Of a stretch of DNA of 64,000 nt, positions 18,169 to 27,541 are shown in pieces. A model generated the notes under the pieces. That model ran no database searches and had not been told where the DNA came from. It saw only the letters and a list, made by a program, of their open reading frames with translations. The translations under genes were made by a program, and so were the position numbers. How positions within the stretch are numbered: the first letter of the stretch is position 1; every line of letters starts with the position of its first letter. This stretch comes from Chlorobiota bacterium. Lineage in GTDB: Bacteria > Bacteroidota > Bacteroidia > Bacteroidales > F082. The stretch lies in assembly GCA_030596395.1 (NCBI GenBank), contig JAUVKF010000005.1, forward strand, positions 1-64,000. The letters are read 5' to 3'.

Positions 18169-20196
18169 ATGAAAAAGAAACAAATCATTATTAAAGGACT
18201 GTTATTCATTTTTGTCCTGGTAATTTTTGGTAATCATATTAAAGTTAATGCTCAAAATCCACCCGACAATAAAACATTGGTAACAATTGGTGATGAAGCA
18301 GTAACAGTTGGCGAGTTCATGCATATTTATAATAAAAACAATACCCAGTCGAGTATGCAGGAACCCAGTTCAATAGAGGAATACCTCGACTTATTTATCA
18401 ATTTTAAATTGAAAGTGAAAGAAGCTGTTGACTTGCAATTGGATACCATCGGTGAATTTCAAAAGGAGCTGGCAGGTTACAGGGAACAGCTTGCTAAACC
18501 TTACTTCGTGGATGAAAGTGTAAATGAAGCCTTGTTAAAAGAAGCTTACGACCGCAAACTTTATGATGTACGTGCCAGCCATATTTTAATTATGGTAAAC
18601 GAAAATGCCACTCCGGAAGACACCCTCGAAGCCTATAATGAAATTACCAGGATCAGGGAAGAAATTGTTGCCGGAAAAGATTTTGGTGAAGCGGCAATTG
18701 AATATACTGACGACCCATCTGCCCGCGACCGCGAAGAGATCCCCGGCAAACAACGTTATCGCAAGGGTAACAGGGGCGACCTGGGCTATTTTACTGTTTT
18801 CAACATGGTTTATCCTTTCGAGAATGCAGCTTACAAAACACCCGTTGGACAGGTGTCCCAGACAATTCGTACAAGGTTTGGCTACCACCTCGTAAAAGTT
18901 ACCGATAAAAAAGATGCCCTTGGTGTTGCAGAAGTTGCCCATATATTTGTTAGCCTTAACCCGGCCACAACAACACCTGAGGATTCAGCAAGCAAACAGG
19001 AAAAAATTAACAATATTTCTCAAAAGATAAAGGAAGGAATGCCATTTGAAGATGCTGTTAAACAATATTCAGAGGATAAAGGTTCTGCCCGCAATGATGG
19101 TAAACTTTCACCTTTTACCTGTAACAGGGTTGTTCCTGAATTTGTAATAGCTGCTCAATCTTTGGAAGTAGGTGAAGTTTCTGATCCGGTTAAAACTTTA
19201 TATGGTTACCACATCATTAAATTGATCAGTCGCGACACACCGGGAACTTTTGAGGAAGAATCGGAAAAACTAAAAGAACGTATTAAAAAAGATGACCGCT
19301 CCCATAAAAGTGAAGATGCAGTATTGCAGCGTATAAAAGCGGAGAATAAACTCAAGATATACGGTAAGGCGAAACTGGCTTTATTGGCCGAAATAGATAC
19401 ATCTTTATTAAACGCTGCCTTTAAAGCTGATACTTTTGCTACTTTTATAAAGCCGATTATGAAAATTGGAAAAGATAAATACAGCCAGTATGATTTTGCC
19501 CTGTATGTTGAGGAAAATCAACGGAAACAAACCGACATAGATAAGGACGTTTACCTGGAGAATTTATTTGCTGAATTTGTAAATAAAAATTGTCTGGCTT
19601 TTGAAGATAGGAATCTTGAAGAAAATTATCCTGAATTCAAAGCATTGATGCGCGAATATCATGATGGAATTTTACTCTTTAACCTGACCGATGAAAAAGT
19701 ATGGACGAAAGCAGTAAAAGACACCACTGGTCTTGAAAATTATTTTAGCGAACATAACGACAAATATGTTTGGGATGATAGAGTAGATGCTACTATTTAT
19801 CAAATCAGGAATGAAAACGATTTGGAGAAAGTAAGGGCTATAGTTAGCGAAAATGAAAGCGATGGCGACATTGCACGGATACTTGACGAAGATAGCATAC
19901 AATCTGTTAAAATAATTCCTGGAAAATTTGAAAAAGGTGATAACCAATATATTGACAGAATAGAGTGGAAAGCAGGAAATCTTGAAGAGGCTTCATCAGA
20001 TGTTGAGAAACTGGTAACCATCGTTAAAATAAAAGAGGTTTTACCTCCACAGCAAAAAGCATTTAATGAGGCGCGTGGTATTGCAACTGCTGATTACCAG
20101 GGCTTTCTTGAAGAGGCGTGGATTAAACAATTAAAGGAAAAATACCCCGTTGTAATCAACCAGGAGGTGCTTAAGCAAATATTGGCATCTGAATAG
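18169..20196 (+). CDS. Periplasmic peptidyl-prolyl isomerase, PpiC/SurA type with two parvulin domains
   Basis: A 675-residue exported protein (signal peptide 1-28 ending NAQ). The N-terminal helical part resembles the SurA chaperone core (EYLDLFINFKLKVKEAVDL). Two parvulin domains follow: about 130-247 (VRASHILIMV ... GDLGYFTVFNMVYPFENAAY ... TRFGYHLVKV) and 252-355 (VAHIFVSLNP ... LYGYHIIKLI). The remaining 300 residues are helical and charged, unlike E. coli SurA. It should help outer-membrane proteins fold in the periplasm. First of three consecutive chaperone-like genes. Confidence 0.88.
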   Translation: MKKKQIIIKGLLFIFVLVIFGNHIKVNAQNPPDNKTLVTIGDEAVTVGEFMHIYNKNNTQSSMQEPSSIEEYLDLFINFKLKVKEAVDLQLDTIGEFQKELAGYREQLAKPYFVDESVNEALLKEAYDRKLYDVRASHILIMVNENATPEDTLEAYNEITRIREEIVAGKDFGEAAIEYTDDPSARDREEIPGKQRYRKGNRGDLGYFTVFNMVYPFENAAYKTPVGQVSQTIRTRFGYHLVKVTDKKDALGVAEVAHIFVSLNPATTTPEDSASKQEKINNISQKIKEGMPFEDAVKQYSEDKGSARNDGKLSPFTCNRVVPEFVIAAQSLEVGEVSDPVKTLYGYHIIKLISRDTPGTFEEESEKLKERIKKDDRSHKSEDAVLQRIKAENKLKIYGKAKLALLAEIDTSLLNAAFKADTFATFIKPIMKIGKDKYSQYDFALYVEENQRKQTDIDKDVYLENLFAEFVNKNCLAFEDRNLEENYPEFKALMREYHDGILLFNLTDEKVWTKAVKDTTGLENYFSEHNDKYVWDDRVDATIYQIRNENDLEKVRAIVSENESDGDIARILDEDSIQSVKIIPGKFEKGDNQYIDRIEWKAGNLEEASSDVEKLVTIVKIKEVLPPQQKAFNEARGIATADYQGFLEEAWIKQLKEKYPVVINQEVLKQILASE

Positions 20197-20358
20197 AAAC
20201 AAGAAATATCTACCCTTGAAGAAGGTGGCTTTGAATTTCACCGAATGGGCGCTTTTATTATTAAACGAAAGAATTGGAATGGTGGCATTATTCCAGGCAT
20301 CATTATCATGTTTTAACGAACGAGGAATATAACCACCATCAAAGAAGTGGTTTTCTAA
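20197..20358. other. Short intergenic region between PPIase genes
   Basis: The 162 bp hold a 38-codon open frame from TTG 20216 to 20332, reading KVALNFTEWALLLLNERIGM in its first half. It has no ribosome site or recognisable family and is not called a gene. Confidence 0.3.
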
Positions 20359-21225
20359 ATGAAATATAAACTGAACAGCTTAATCATTTTTGTTAGTCTG
20401 GCTTTACTTGTTGGCGGCTGTGACCCGGCGATCAATAACGAAAAAGGAACTGTTATTGCCAAAGTGCACAACAAATACCTTTACGAAAGTGATATTAAAG
20501 GGCTTGTTCCACGGGGAACTTCGTTGCACGACAGTATTGTGATGGTAAAAAACTTTTCCGACAACTGGATCAAAACCCGGCTGATGGTGGAACAGGCCAA
20601 AAAAAACCTCCCGGAACAACAGCTTGATTTTGACCAGCAGCTTGATGATTACCGAAATTCGCTAATTATTTACCGGTATGAAACAGAGTTGATTAACCAG
20701 ATGCTGGATACTATTGTTAATGACGAGGAAATTGAAAAGTATTACAATGAACACCTCAGTGATTTTGAGTTAAAGGAAAATATTGTCAAGCTTCAGTATG
20801 TAATTGTCGATCAGGATAGCGAAGAAGAAACCCTTTTCAGGGAAATATTCAAATTACCCGACTCGCTAATGCTTGATTCGTTGGAAGCATCTGGTAAGTT
20901 ATACGCCAGAAGTTATTTTCTGGATACGGCTTATTGGTTCAGATTTGATGATTTGTTGCAGACAATTCCAATTGAAACCTACAACCAGGAGTTATTTCTT
21001 AAGGGCCGAAGATTTATTGAATTATCCGATAACCAGTTCACTTATCTGCTTAATTTTGTTGATTTTAAAATTAAGGACGATGCCTCACCACTCGATTTTG
21101 AGCGTAATGATATAATCAGCATAATCATCAACAGGCGCAAAAGGGAACTTATAAAAAAGGTCAGAAAAGACCTATATGTAAAAGCAGTTGAGAATAAGGA
21201 ATTTGAAGTTTATTACAATGATTAA
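20359..21225 (+). CDS. SurA-like lipoprotein without a working parvulin domain
   Basis: A 288-residue predicted lipoprotein with lipobox VGGC (Cys21). The N-terminal portion has the SurA/PrsA-type chaperone arrangement (VIAKVHNKYLYESDIKGL, then LVEQAKKNLPEQQLDFDQQL helices and EIEKYYNEHLSDFELKENIV). The place where a parvulin domain is expected is shortened and lacks the GDLGxF and FGYHxxxV signatures, so it likely acts only as a holdase. Its stop overlaps the next gene start by 8 nt, implying coupled translation with surA. It has no homologue in E. coli that I recognise. Confidence 0.7.
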   Translation: MKYKLNSLIIFVSLALLVGGCDPAINNEKGTVIAKVHNKYLYESDIKGLVPRGTSLHDSIVMVKNFSDNWIKTRLMVEQAKKNLPEQQLDFDQQLDDYRNSLIIYRYETELINQMLDTIVNDEEIEKYYNEHLSDFELKENIVKLQYVIVDQDSEEETLFREIFKLPDSLMLDSLEASGKLYARSYFLDTAYWFRFDDLLQTIPIETYNQELFLKGRRFIELSDNQFTYLLNFVDFKIKDDASPLDFERNDIISIIINRRKRELIKKVRKDLYVKAVENKEFEVYYND

Positions 21226-22609
21226 AAAAAACATATACGCTGTTACAGTCTTTTATTCGATACCATTCATTTTGCTGAATCTGCTTTTTGGAATTGCTGC
21301 AGCGCAGGATGAGGAACAAGGGGAAGAACATATCATTGACCAGGTAGTTGCAGTAGTTGGTAAAAATATTGTGTTGGAGTCGGATATAGAAAACCAATAT
21401 GCTCAATACAGGATGCAGGGTGGTGTAAGTGGAAGCGCTTCTGAAATCAGATGCAAATTGCTCGAAGATATCCTCTACCAAAAACTGATGGTTGCTCAGG
21501 CTGAATTTGATAGCGTAGTTGTTAATGAGGGCCAGGTGAACAGCGAAATGGATAGAAGGATATCAAGTTTCATCAACCAATTTGGGTCGCAGGAAAAAAT
21601 GGAGAAATACTATGGTAGGAAAATGGTGGAGATCAAAGCCGAACTTTTTAGTATTATCGAAGAACAATTACTGGCACAACAGGTACAGCAAACCATAGTA
21701 AGTAATATTACCGTAACACCATCTGAAATAAAATCATTTTACCGGTCAATTCCTGAGGACAGTATTCCGCTCATCAAGACTGAATATGTAATTGCACAGA
21801 TTGTTAAAAACCCTCCAATCAGCATTGAAGAAAAATTAAGGGTGAAGGAACAATTAATGGAATTACGGAAACGGATCCTCAAGGGAGAAAATTTTTCAAC
21901 CATGGCCATATTGTATTCTGAAGATCCGGGGTCGGCAAAAAAAGGAGGCGAACTTGGATTTTACGGGCGTGGCCAACTTTACCCTGAGTTTGAAGGCGTA
22001 GCTTTTAAATTGAAGGAAGGGGAAGTTTCCAATATTGTTGAAACTGAAGCTGGTTACCACATTATTCAGATGATTGAACGAAAAGGGGATTTCGTCAATG
22101 TCCGTCACATCCTTTTATCGCCAAAAGTTTCGCCTGTCGATCTGCTAAAAGCCCGTAACCAGTTGGATAGCATTGCACAATTGATCCGCGACGACTCCAT
22201 AACTTTTGATGAAGCTGTTAACCAGTTTTCAGATGCTGATGATAAAAACAGTGGTGGGCTTTTAGTTAATCCCTATTCAATGGGAACAACATTCGAACCC
22301 GAACAACTCGATCCACAGGTATCATTTACCATTGAAAAGATGACAGTTGGTGAAGTATCAAATCCGGTTCCTATGAAAACCGAAGATCATAAAGATGCTT
22401 ACCGTATCTTATTATTAAAGGAAAAAACCCAACCTCATCGTGCTAACCTTCATGACGATTACTCCAGAATCCAGGAATGGGCACTGCAACAAAAGAAGAT
22501 GGTAGCCATTGATGAATGGGTTGATGATAAAATAAAAGATACTTATGTCAGAATTATTGAGTCTTACCAATCTTGCCAGTTCGACCACGATTGGATTTTA
22601 AAAAAATAA
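21218..22609 (+). CDS. surA: SurA periplasmic chaperone/peptidyl-prolyl isomerase
   Basis: A 463-residue protein using the ATG at 21218, which overlaps the previous stop by 8 nt; a longer frame from a TTG at 21188 would put extra charged residues before the signal peptide and is less likely. Signal peptide ends near IAAAQ. The SurA N-domain includes IDQVVAVVGKNIVLESDIENQYAQ, and two parvulin domains follow at about 180-283 (GELGFYGRGQLYPEFEGVAF, AGYHIIQM) and 287-395 (VRHILLSPKV). It should escort beta-barrel proteins to the BAM complex. Confidence 0.9.
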   Translation: MIKKNIYAVTVFYSIPFILLNLLFGIAAAQDEEQGEEHIIDQVVAVVGKNIVLESDIENQYAQYRMQGGVSGSASEIRCKLLEDILYQKLMVAQAEFDSVVVNEGQVNSEMDRRISSFINQFGSQEKMEKYYGRKMVEIKAELFSIIEEQLLAQQVQQTIVSNITVTPSEIKSFYRSIPEDSIPLIKTEYVIAQIVKNPPISIEEKLRVKEQLMELRKRILKGENFSTMAILYSEDPGSAKKGGELGFYGRGQLYPEFEGVAFKLKEGEVSNIVETEAGYHIIQMIERKGDFVNVRHILLSPKVSPVDLLKARNQLDSIAQLIRDDSITFDEAVNQFSDADDKNSGGLLVNPYSMGTTFEPEQLDPQVSFTIEKMTVGEVSNPVPMKTEDHKDAYRILLLKEKTQPHRANLHDDYSRIQEWALQQKKMVAIDEWVDDKIKDTYVRIIESYQSCQFDHDWILKK

Positions 22610-22645
22610 TTAAAAACCGACTTCACTTTTGCACATTTAAAATAG

Positions 22646-23635
22646 ATGCCGGTAAAATTTAAAAAAATGAACTATCAATCAGACGTAGAGGCAATAAATG
22701 CCTTTGTTGAAAAATATACAGCGCTGAAAAGCGAAATCGGAAAAGTAATTGTTGGGCAGGATAAAATAGTGATGCAAACACTTTTATCCATTTTCAGCCA
22801 AGGACATGTTCTTTTGGTTGGCGTTCCGGGCCTGGCAAAAACACTGTTGGTAAACACAATTGGACAAGTACTTGGCCTGACCTATAGCCGCATCCAGTTT
22901 ACCCCCGACCTGATGCCTTCCGATATTATCGGCACTGAAATACTTGATGAGACACGCCATTTTAAATTCATCAAAGGGCCGGTTTTTGCCAACATCGTAC
23001 TTGCTGATGAGATAAATCGTACTCCGCCTAAAACACAATCGGCGCTTCTTGAAGCCATGCAGGAAAAATCGGTTACCGTTGCCGGTGAATCGTATAAGCT
23101 TGAAGAACCATTTTTCGTTCTGGCTACCCAAAACCCAATCGAACAGGAAGGAACATACCCTTTACCGGAAGCTCAACTCGACAGGTTCATGTTTAATTTA
23201 ATCCTCGATTATCCCTCATTCGATGAAGAATTGGATGTGGTTAAACGGACTACTTCTCAAAATCCTGAAATGGTGAATAAGATTCTTGATGCTGAGGAGA
23301 TCTTATATTTTCAGCAACTGTTGCGGAAAATTCCGGTTGCAGATAATGTAATGGATTTTGCGGTAAAACTTGTTTCAAGAACCCGCCCGGGAACCTCCTC
23401 GGCCCACGAATGGGCTGATAAATACCTGAACTGGGGTGCAGGGCCCAGGGCATCGCAATACCTGATCATCGGTGCTAAAACCCACGCTGCCATCATGGGA
23501 AAATATTCACCGGATATTGAAGACGTCAGGGCTGTTGCACTGCCTATACTGCGCCACCGGATTGTTAGAAATTACAAAGCCGAAGCCGAAAGGGTTGATA
23601 CGGATGTTATCATTAAAAAATTTATGGAAATATAA
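22646..23635 (+). CDS. MoxR-family AAA+ ATPase
   Basis: A 329-residue AAA+ ATPase of the MoxR group. Walker A is in VLLVGVPGLAKTLLVNTIG, Walker B in NIVLADEINRTPPKTQSALLEAMQEKSVTVAG, and sensor 1 in LATQNPIEQEGTYPLPEAQLDRF. The C-terminal helical lid RTRPGTSSAHEWADKYLNWGAGPRASQ region is complete. MoxR proteins act as chaperones, often with DUF58 and VWA proteins; none follow here, where a lipid acyltransferase comes next. An ATG at 22667 (MNYQSDVEAIN) is an equally good start. Confidence 0.92.
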   Translation: MPVKFKKMNYQSDVEAINAFVEKYTALKSEIGKVIVGQDKIVMQTLLSIFSQGHVLLVGVPGLAKTLLVNTIGQVLGLTYSRIQFTPDLMPSDIIGTEILDETRHFKFIKGPVFANIVLADEINRTPPKTQSALLEAMQEKSVTVAGESYKLEEPFFVLATQNPIEQEGTYPLPEAQLDRFMFNLILDYPSFDEELDVVKRTTSQNPEMVNKILDAEEILYFQQLLRKIPVADNVMDFAVKLVSRTRPGTSSAHEWADKYLNWGAGPRASQYLIIGAKTHAAIMGKYSPDIEDVRAVALPILRHRIVRNYKAEAERVDTDVIIKKFMEI

Positions 23636-23718
23636 TTTTTTGTTTACTGAAAGATGATTAATCCTGGTATAATTTCTTTATCTGATAAATTGTCTTATTT
23701 TTATAAAATAATAAGCCA

Positions 23719-24864
23719 ATGAATATGTCGGAAAATGATTTTGATGCCATTCGTCCTTACCATCAACACGAGATTCCTGCAGCCTTAAAAAGAATAGCAA
23801 GCGACCCGCTTTTTCAGCAACTAATGAGTTACCTGTTTCCTGTGGAAAAGCACGAAGAGTTGACAAAAATGTTATTGAAGGCAAAAAGTACTGATGAATA
23901 TCAAAAGGCATTTATGTTTCCGGTTATACGGTCGATTGTAGATAAAACTGCAGAGGAACTTACACTTTCCGGGATGGAATATATTTCGGATCAAAGTTCA
24001 AATGTTTTCATCGCAAATCATCGTGATATTATTTTAGACTCAGCAATATTGGGTTTATTATTGCTTGAGCATGATTTCAAGACCTGTGAAATTGCCTGGG
24101 GAGATAACCTGATAATATCAAAATTTATTGAAGATATCGGTAAATCGAATCGTATGATCACTGTATTCAGAGAAGGAACGCCTAAAGAGATTTTTAAGAA
24201 TTCACAAAGGCTCTCCAAATACATCAGGCAGTCAGTGACAAAAAGAAATCAGTCGGTTTGGATAGCGCAACGAAAAGGACGGGCCAAGGACGGTATTGAT
24301 TTAACTGATGTGGGTGTTTTAAAAATGCTCAGCCTGTCAGGCGATGCAGATATCATTCAATCAATCCGTGAATTGAACATTACACCGCTTACCATTTCTT
24401 ACGAATGGGAACCCTGCGATGGAATGAAAGTAAGGGAACTCTATTTGTCTGAATATCACGCATATATTAAAGATGAACACGAAGACCTGAGAAGTATTAT
24501 TGGTGGTGTTGTTTCTAACAAAGGACGAATTCATATTAATATCGGTCAAAAACTTAATAAATTACTGGATAAAGTAGATCGTAGCTTGCGGAAAAATGAA
24601 ATCCTTCAGGAAATCGCCAACCTGATTGATAAACAAATCCATCGGAACTATAAGTTGTGGCCATCAAACTATTATGCTTACGACTTACTGGCCAACCAAC
24701 AGCAATTCGCTGATAAATACGATGAGGAAACAAAAAAAATATTTGCTAAACGCCTTGATTATACGCAGGAAATAATAAATGGCGATCGGGATAAAATAAG
24801 ACAGCTTTTTATAAATATCTATGCTAACCCGGTTGTAAACCAGATGGTATCAAATCAGGTCTAA
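23719..24864 (+). CDS. PlsB-like lysophospholipid/glycerophosphate acyltransferase
   Basis: A 381-residue protein with a central acyltransferase fold. The catalytic His block reads NVFIANHRDIILDSAILG (about 95-112), a variant spacing of the usual NHxxxxD. Further blocks are ITVFREGTPKEIFKNSQRL and VWIAQRKGRAKDG, the latter equivalent to the EGTRSR phosphate-binding motif. A long helical C-terminus follows. No transmembrane helix is evident. The likely reaction is transfer of an acyl group to a glycerophosphate or lysolipid. It precedes the ammonia-lyase/FabG/ketosynthase genes on the same strand, 139 bp away, and related acyltransferases occur in aryl-polyene and flexirubin clusters. Confidence 0.75.
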   Translation: MNMSENDFDAIRPYHQHEIPAALKRIASDPLFQQLMSYLFPVEKHEELTKMLLKAKSTDEYQKAFMFPVIRSIVDKTAEELTLSGMEYISDQSSNVFIANHRDIILDSAILGLLLLEHDFKTCEIAWGDNLIISKFIEDIGKSNRMITVFREGTPKEIFKNSQRLSKYIRQSVTKRNQSVWIAQRKGRAKDGIDLTDVGVLKMLSLSGDADIIQSIRELNITPLTISYEWEPCDGMKVRELYLSEYHAYIKDEHEDLRSIIGGVVSNKGRIHINIGQKLNKLLDKVDRSLRKNEILQEIANLIDKQIHRNYKLWPSNYYAYDLLANQQQFADKYDEETKKIFAKRLDYTQEIINGDRDKIRQLFINIYANPVVNQMVSNQV

Positions 24865-24958
24865 GTCAACCATAAAACAGGAGTTGATTAACAAAATGAT
24901 TAGTTATACCACTGTTATTTCATTTTTTTCTTTCATTTAGTTTTTCCAATCATTATTG

Positions 24959-24966
24959 TACTTTTG
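24959..24966 (+). promoter_or_regulatory. Predicted -7 promoter box of the ammonia-lyase/FabG unit
   Basis: TACTTTTG matches TAnnTTTG, 37 nt before the ATG of the ammonia-lyase gene, suggesting that this unit is transcribed separately from the acyltransferase. Confidence 0.5.
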
Positions 24967-25003
24967 CAGCTTATAATTACTAGGCAGATCAATTGTTTGC
25001 ATA

Positions 25004-26548
25004 ATGGTTAATATTTCTAAGGAACGGCTACTTTTTTCTGATTATTTCAATATCTTATTCGAAAACAGCAATATCTCAGTTGATACAGCTACCATTGTTA
25101 ATGTTGGTAGTTGCTTCAATTTTTTGAAGGGTTTCCTGGAAAACAAAGTTATCTATGGGGTAAATACGGGTTTGGGGCCTATGGCGCAATACCGTGTTGA
25201 AACTGATGATCAGCAAAAGCTTCAGTACAACCTGATCAGAAGCCATGCTGCTGGGAGCGGAAATGCCCTTACACCATTGTATGTTAAAGCCTCTATGATC
25301 AGCCGTTTAAAAAGCCTGGCTCTGGGCTATTCAGGCATTCATCCTGATGTAATAGAATTATTAGTTACCTTAATTAATGCTAACGTCATGCCCTATATTC
25401 CTGAGCATGGTGGTGTTGGAGCCAGTGGCGATTTGGTTCAGCTTTCGCACATTGCCCTTGTTTTAATTGGTGAGGGTAAAGTTTATTACAATAACAAATG
25501 GCAGGAAACCATAAAAGTGTTTGACGAGCTGAATATCAAGCCTTTAAAAATCCACCTTCGGGAGGGCTTGGGTATGATTAATGGTACTTCAGTTATGTCA
25601 GGAATTGGTATCGTTAATACTATCAGGGCCAAGCAATTGATCAACTGGTCGGTGATGGCTTCTTCTTTAATTAACGAAATTGTAAAGTCATTCGACGACC
25701 ACTTTTCCAAAGAGTTAAATTCTACAAAAAAGCATAATGGTCAGCAGATTATTGCTGATGCCATGCGCCTGACCCTGGCCGACAGCAAATTGATCGAAAA
25801 ACGCACCGACCATCTTTATAATGGTAAGATCGAGGAAAAAATCTTTAAACAAAAAATACAGGAATATTACTCATTGCGTTGTGTGCCCCAGGTATTAGGC
25901 CCGGTTTGTGACACTATCCGTGGCGCCGAAGAAGTGTTGGTTAATGAGGTTAATTCTGTTAATGATAACCCCGTAATCGACATGAACAGTAAAACCGTTT
26001 ATCATGGTGGAAATTTTCATGGTGATTATGTTTCGTTTGAAATGGACAAACTGAAGATCGCCATCACAAAAATGTCAATGCTGGCTGAAAGGCAAATCAA
26101 CTTTTTGATGAACCACAAACTGAATGAGATCCTGCCGCCATTTGTGAACCTCGGTGTTCTGGGTCTGAACCTTGGCCTTCAGGGAACACAATTTACTGCG
26201 GTTTCAACCGTAGCTGAAAATCAAACATTGTCCAACCCGATGTATATCCACAGCATCCCCAATAACAACGATAACCAGGATATCGTCAGCATGGGTACCA
26301 ACGCTGCATTAATGACCAAAAAGGTGATTGAAAACACATTTGAAGTTTTGGCCGTAGAATTCCTGGCCATTATCCAGGCCGTTGATTACCTGAAGATTCA
26401 GGACAAATTAGCTACTTCTACTCGAAACAGTTATAACAGTTTAAGAAAAGTCGTTCCTGTTTTTGTTGATGATTCACCAAAATACGATGACCTTAAAAAG
26501 ATAAAGGATTTCTTACTTGCCAACGATCCAAAAATTGTAAAAGAATAA
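25004..26548 (+). CDS. Aromatic amino acid ammonia-lyase, probably tyrosine ammonia-lyase
   Basis: A 514-residue member of the HAL/PAL/TAL family. The MIO cofactor triad Ala140-Ser141-Gly142 lies in GGVGASGDLVQLSHIAL, and catalytic Tyr51 in IYGVNTGLGPM. The selectivity site reads Ser80-His81 in NLIRSHAAGSG. By memory the chain closely follows the Flavobacterium johnsoniae enzyme shown to be an active tyrosine ammonia-lyase, including GGVGASGDLVQL, YYSLRCVPQ, YHGGNFHGDY and SIPNNNDNQDIVSMGTN. No other histidine-degradation gene is near, arguing against HutH. Its product would be p-coumarate (or cinnamate/urocanate if the call is wrong). FabG begins 1 nt after the stop. Confidence 0.8.
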   Translation: MVNISKERLLFSDYFNILFENSNISVDTATIVNVGSCFNFLKGFLENKVIYGVNTGLGPMAQYRVETDDQQKLQYNLIRSHAAGSGNALTPLYVKASMISRLKSLALGYSGIHPDVIELLVTLINANVMPYIPEHGGVGASGDLVQLSHIALVLIGEGKVYYNNKWQETIKVFDELNIKPLKIHLREGLGMINGTSVMSGIGIVNTIRAKQLINWSVMASSLINEIVKSFDDHFSKELNSTKKHNGQQIIADAMRLTLADSKLIEKRTDHLYNGKIEEKIFKQKIQEYYSLRCVPQVLGPVCDTIRGAEEVLVNEVNSVNDNPVIDMNSKTVYHGGNFHGDYVSFEMDKLKIAITKMSMLAERQINFLMNHKLNEILPPFVNLGVLGLNLGLQGTQFTAVSTVAENQTLSNPMYIHSIPNNNDNQDIVSMGTNAALMTKKVIENTFEVLAVEFLAIIQAVDYLKIQDKLATSTRNSYNSLRKVVPVFVDDSPKYDDLKKIKDFLLANDPKIVKE

Positions 26549-26549
26549 T

Positions 26550-27278
26550 ATGAAATACGCACTGGTAACTGGTGGTTCAGGAGGTATCGGACAAGCCATT
26601 TGTATTAAATTAGCCGGCATGGGATACCATGTATTGGTGCACTATAATTCGGGAAAAGTAGCTGCAGAAAAAGTTGTCAGTATTATTGAGGAATCAAACG
26701 GATCAGCCGAAACAATTCAATTTGATGTAACCGGTTTTGAGAATGTACAATTGGCTCTCTCAAATTGGAAGAAGAATAACAATGATGTTCATATCTCAGT
26801 ACTCGTCAACAATGCCGGTATGTCTAAAGATAATTTGATGATTTGGATGAAGCAGGAAGAATGGTCGAAAGTGATTGACACCAACCTCAATAGTTTCTTT
26901 TATGTTACATCGCAATTATTGCAGGATATGATTATCAACAAGTTTGGCCGAATTATTAATGTGGTTTCATTATCAGGGTTGAAAGGACTACCCGGCCAAA
27001 CCAATTATTCAGCTGCCAAAGCAGGCGTTATTGGTGCTACCAAGGCGTTGGCCCAGGAGGTAGGCAAGAAAAAAGTAACTGTTAATGCAGTTGCTCCCGG
27101 GTATATCAGAACCGAAATGATCAAAGAACTGGACGAAAAAGAACTGAAAAAACTGATTCCCGTTAACCGTTTTGGAACTCCTGAAGAAGTTGCTGAGGCA
27201 GTGGGCTTCCTGGCCTCAGAAGGATCATCATATATTACCGGTGAGGTGATTAATATCAACGGTGGTTTATATACCTAA
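26550..27278 (+). CDS. fabG: 3-oxoacyl-ACP reductase (SDR family)
   Basis: A 242-residue short-chain dehydrogenase. Cofactor motif TGGSGGIGQAI is at 7-17, NNAG at 87-90, and the catalytic Ser140, Tyr153 and Lys157 are in VVSLSGLKGLPGQTNYSAAK. The C-terminal GFLASEGSSYITGEVININGG is typical of FabG. It is one nucleotide downstream of the ammonia-lyase, so the two are co-translated. Here the reductase probably works on aryl-primed polyketide-like chains rather than housekeeping fatty acids; this is inferred from context. Confidence 0.88.
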   Translation: MKYALVTGGSGGIGQAICIKLAGMGYHVLVHYNSGKVAAEKVVSIIEESNGSAETIQFDVTGFENVQLALSNWKKNNNDVHISVLVNNAGMSKDNLMIWMKQEEWSKVIDTNLNSFFYVTSQLLQDMIINKFGRIINVVSLSGLKGLPGQTNYSAAKAGVIGATKALAQEVGKKKVTVNAVAPGYIRTEMIKELDEKELKKLIPVNRFGTPEEVAEAVGFLASEGSSYITGEVININGGLYT

Positions 27279-27331
27279 CACGGATAAACCGAAAAAACAA
27301 ACCCCAAAAATCAAAATCCAAATAGTTTCTC

Positions 27332-27349
27332 CCAAAGGGACGCCTTTGG
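27332..27349. repeat. Small intergenic hairpin (CCAAAGG/CCTTTGG)
   Basis: Perfect 7-bp arms CCAAAGG and CCTTTGG around GACG, 53 bp after the FabG stop. The complementary strand shows a central CGTCC, also seen in the hairpins at 28830 and 40165. No U-run follows. Confidence 0.5.
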
Positions 27350-27541
27350 CAGATTATTGCAATTTAGGATTTTTCTGCCTATAAAAACACGAATATCAAA
27401 CTAAGATACAAAGTACATCCACCAGCTCAATTTTTATTCAGATGTTATCTCGATTTTCGTTGCCTGCCAGTTAACTTTTCCAAGCGATAATTTCTTAATA
27501 TTGCCAGTGAAAACAAATGCCTAAAAATTAAAAACTGATTT

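Noticed and set aside
20216-20332. 38-codon frame between two PPIase genes
   Set aside because: TTG start without ribosome site or promoter, no known family; length is within chance expectation.
25004-26548. Histidine ammonia-lyase (HutH) call
   Set aside because: Ser-His at the selectivity site allows it, but the remaining sequence follows a tyrosine lyase and no hutU, hutI or formimidase gene is adjacent; FabG and a ketosynthase are.
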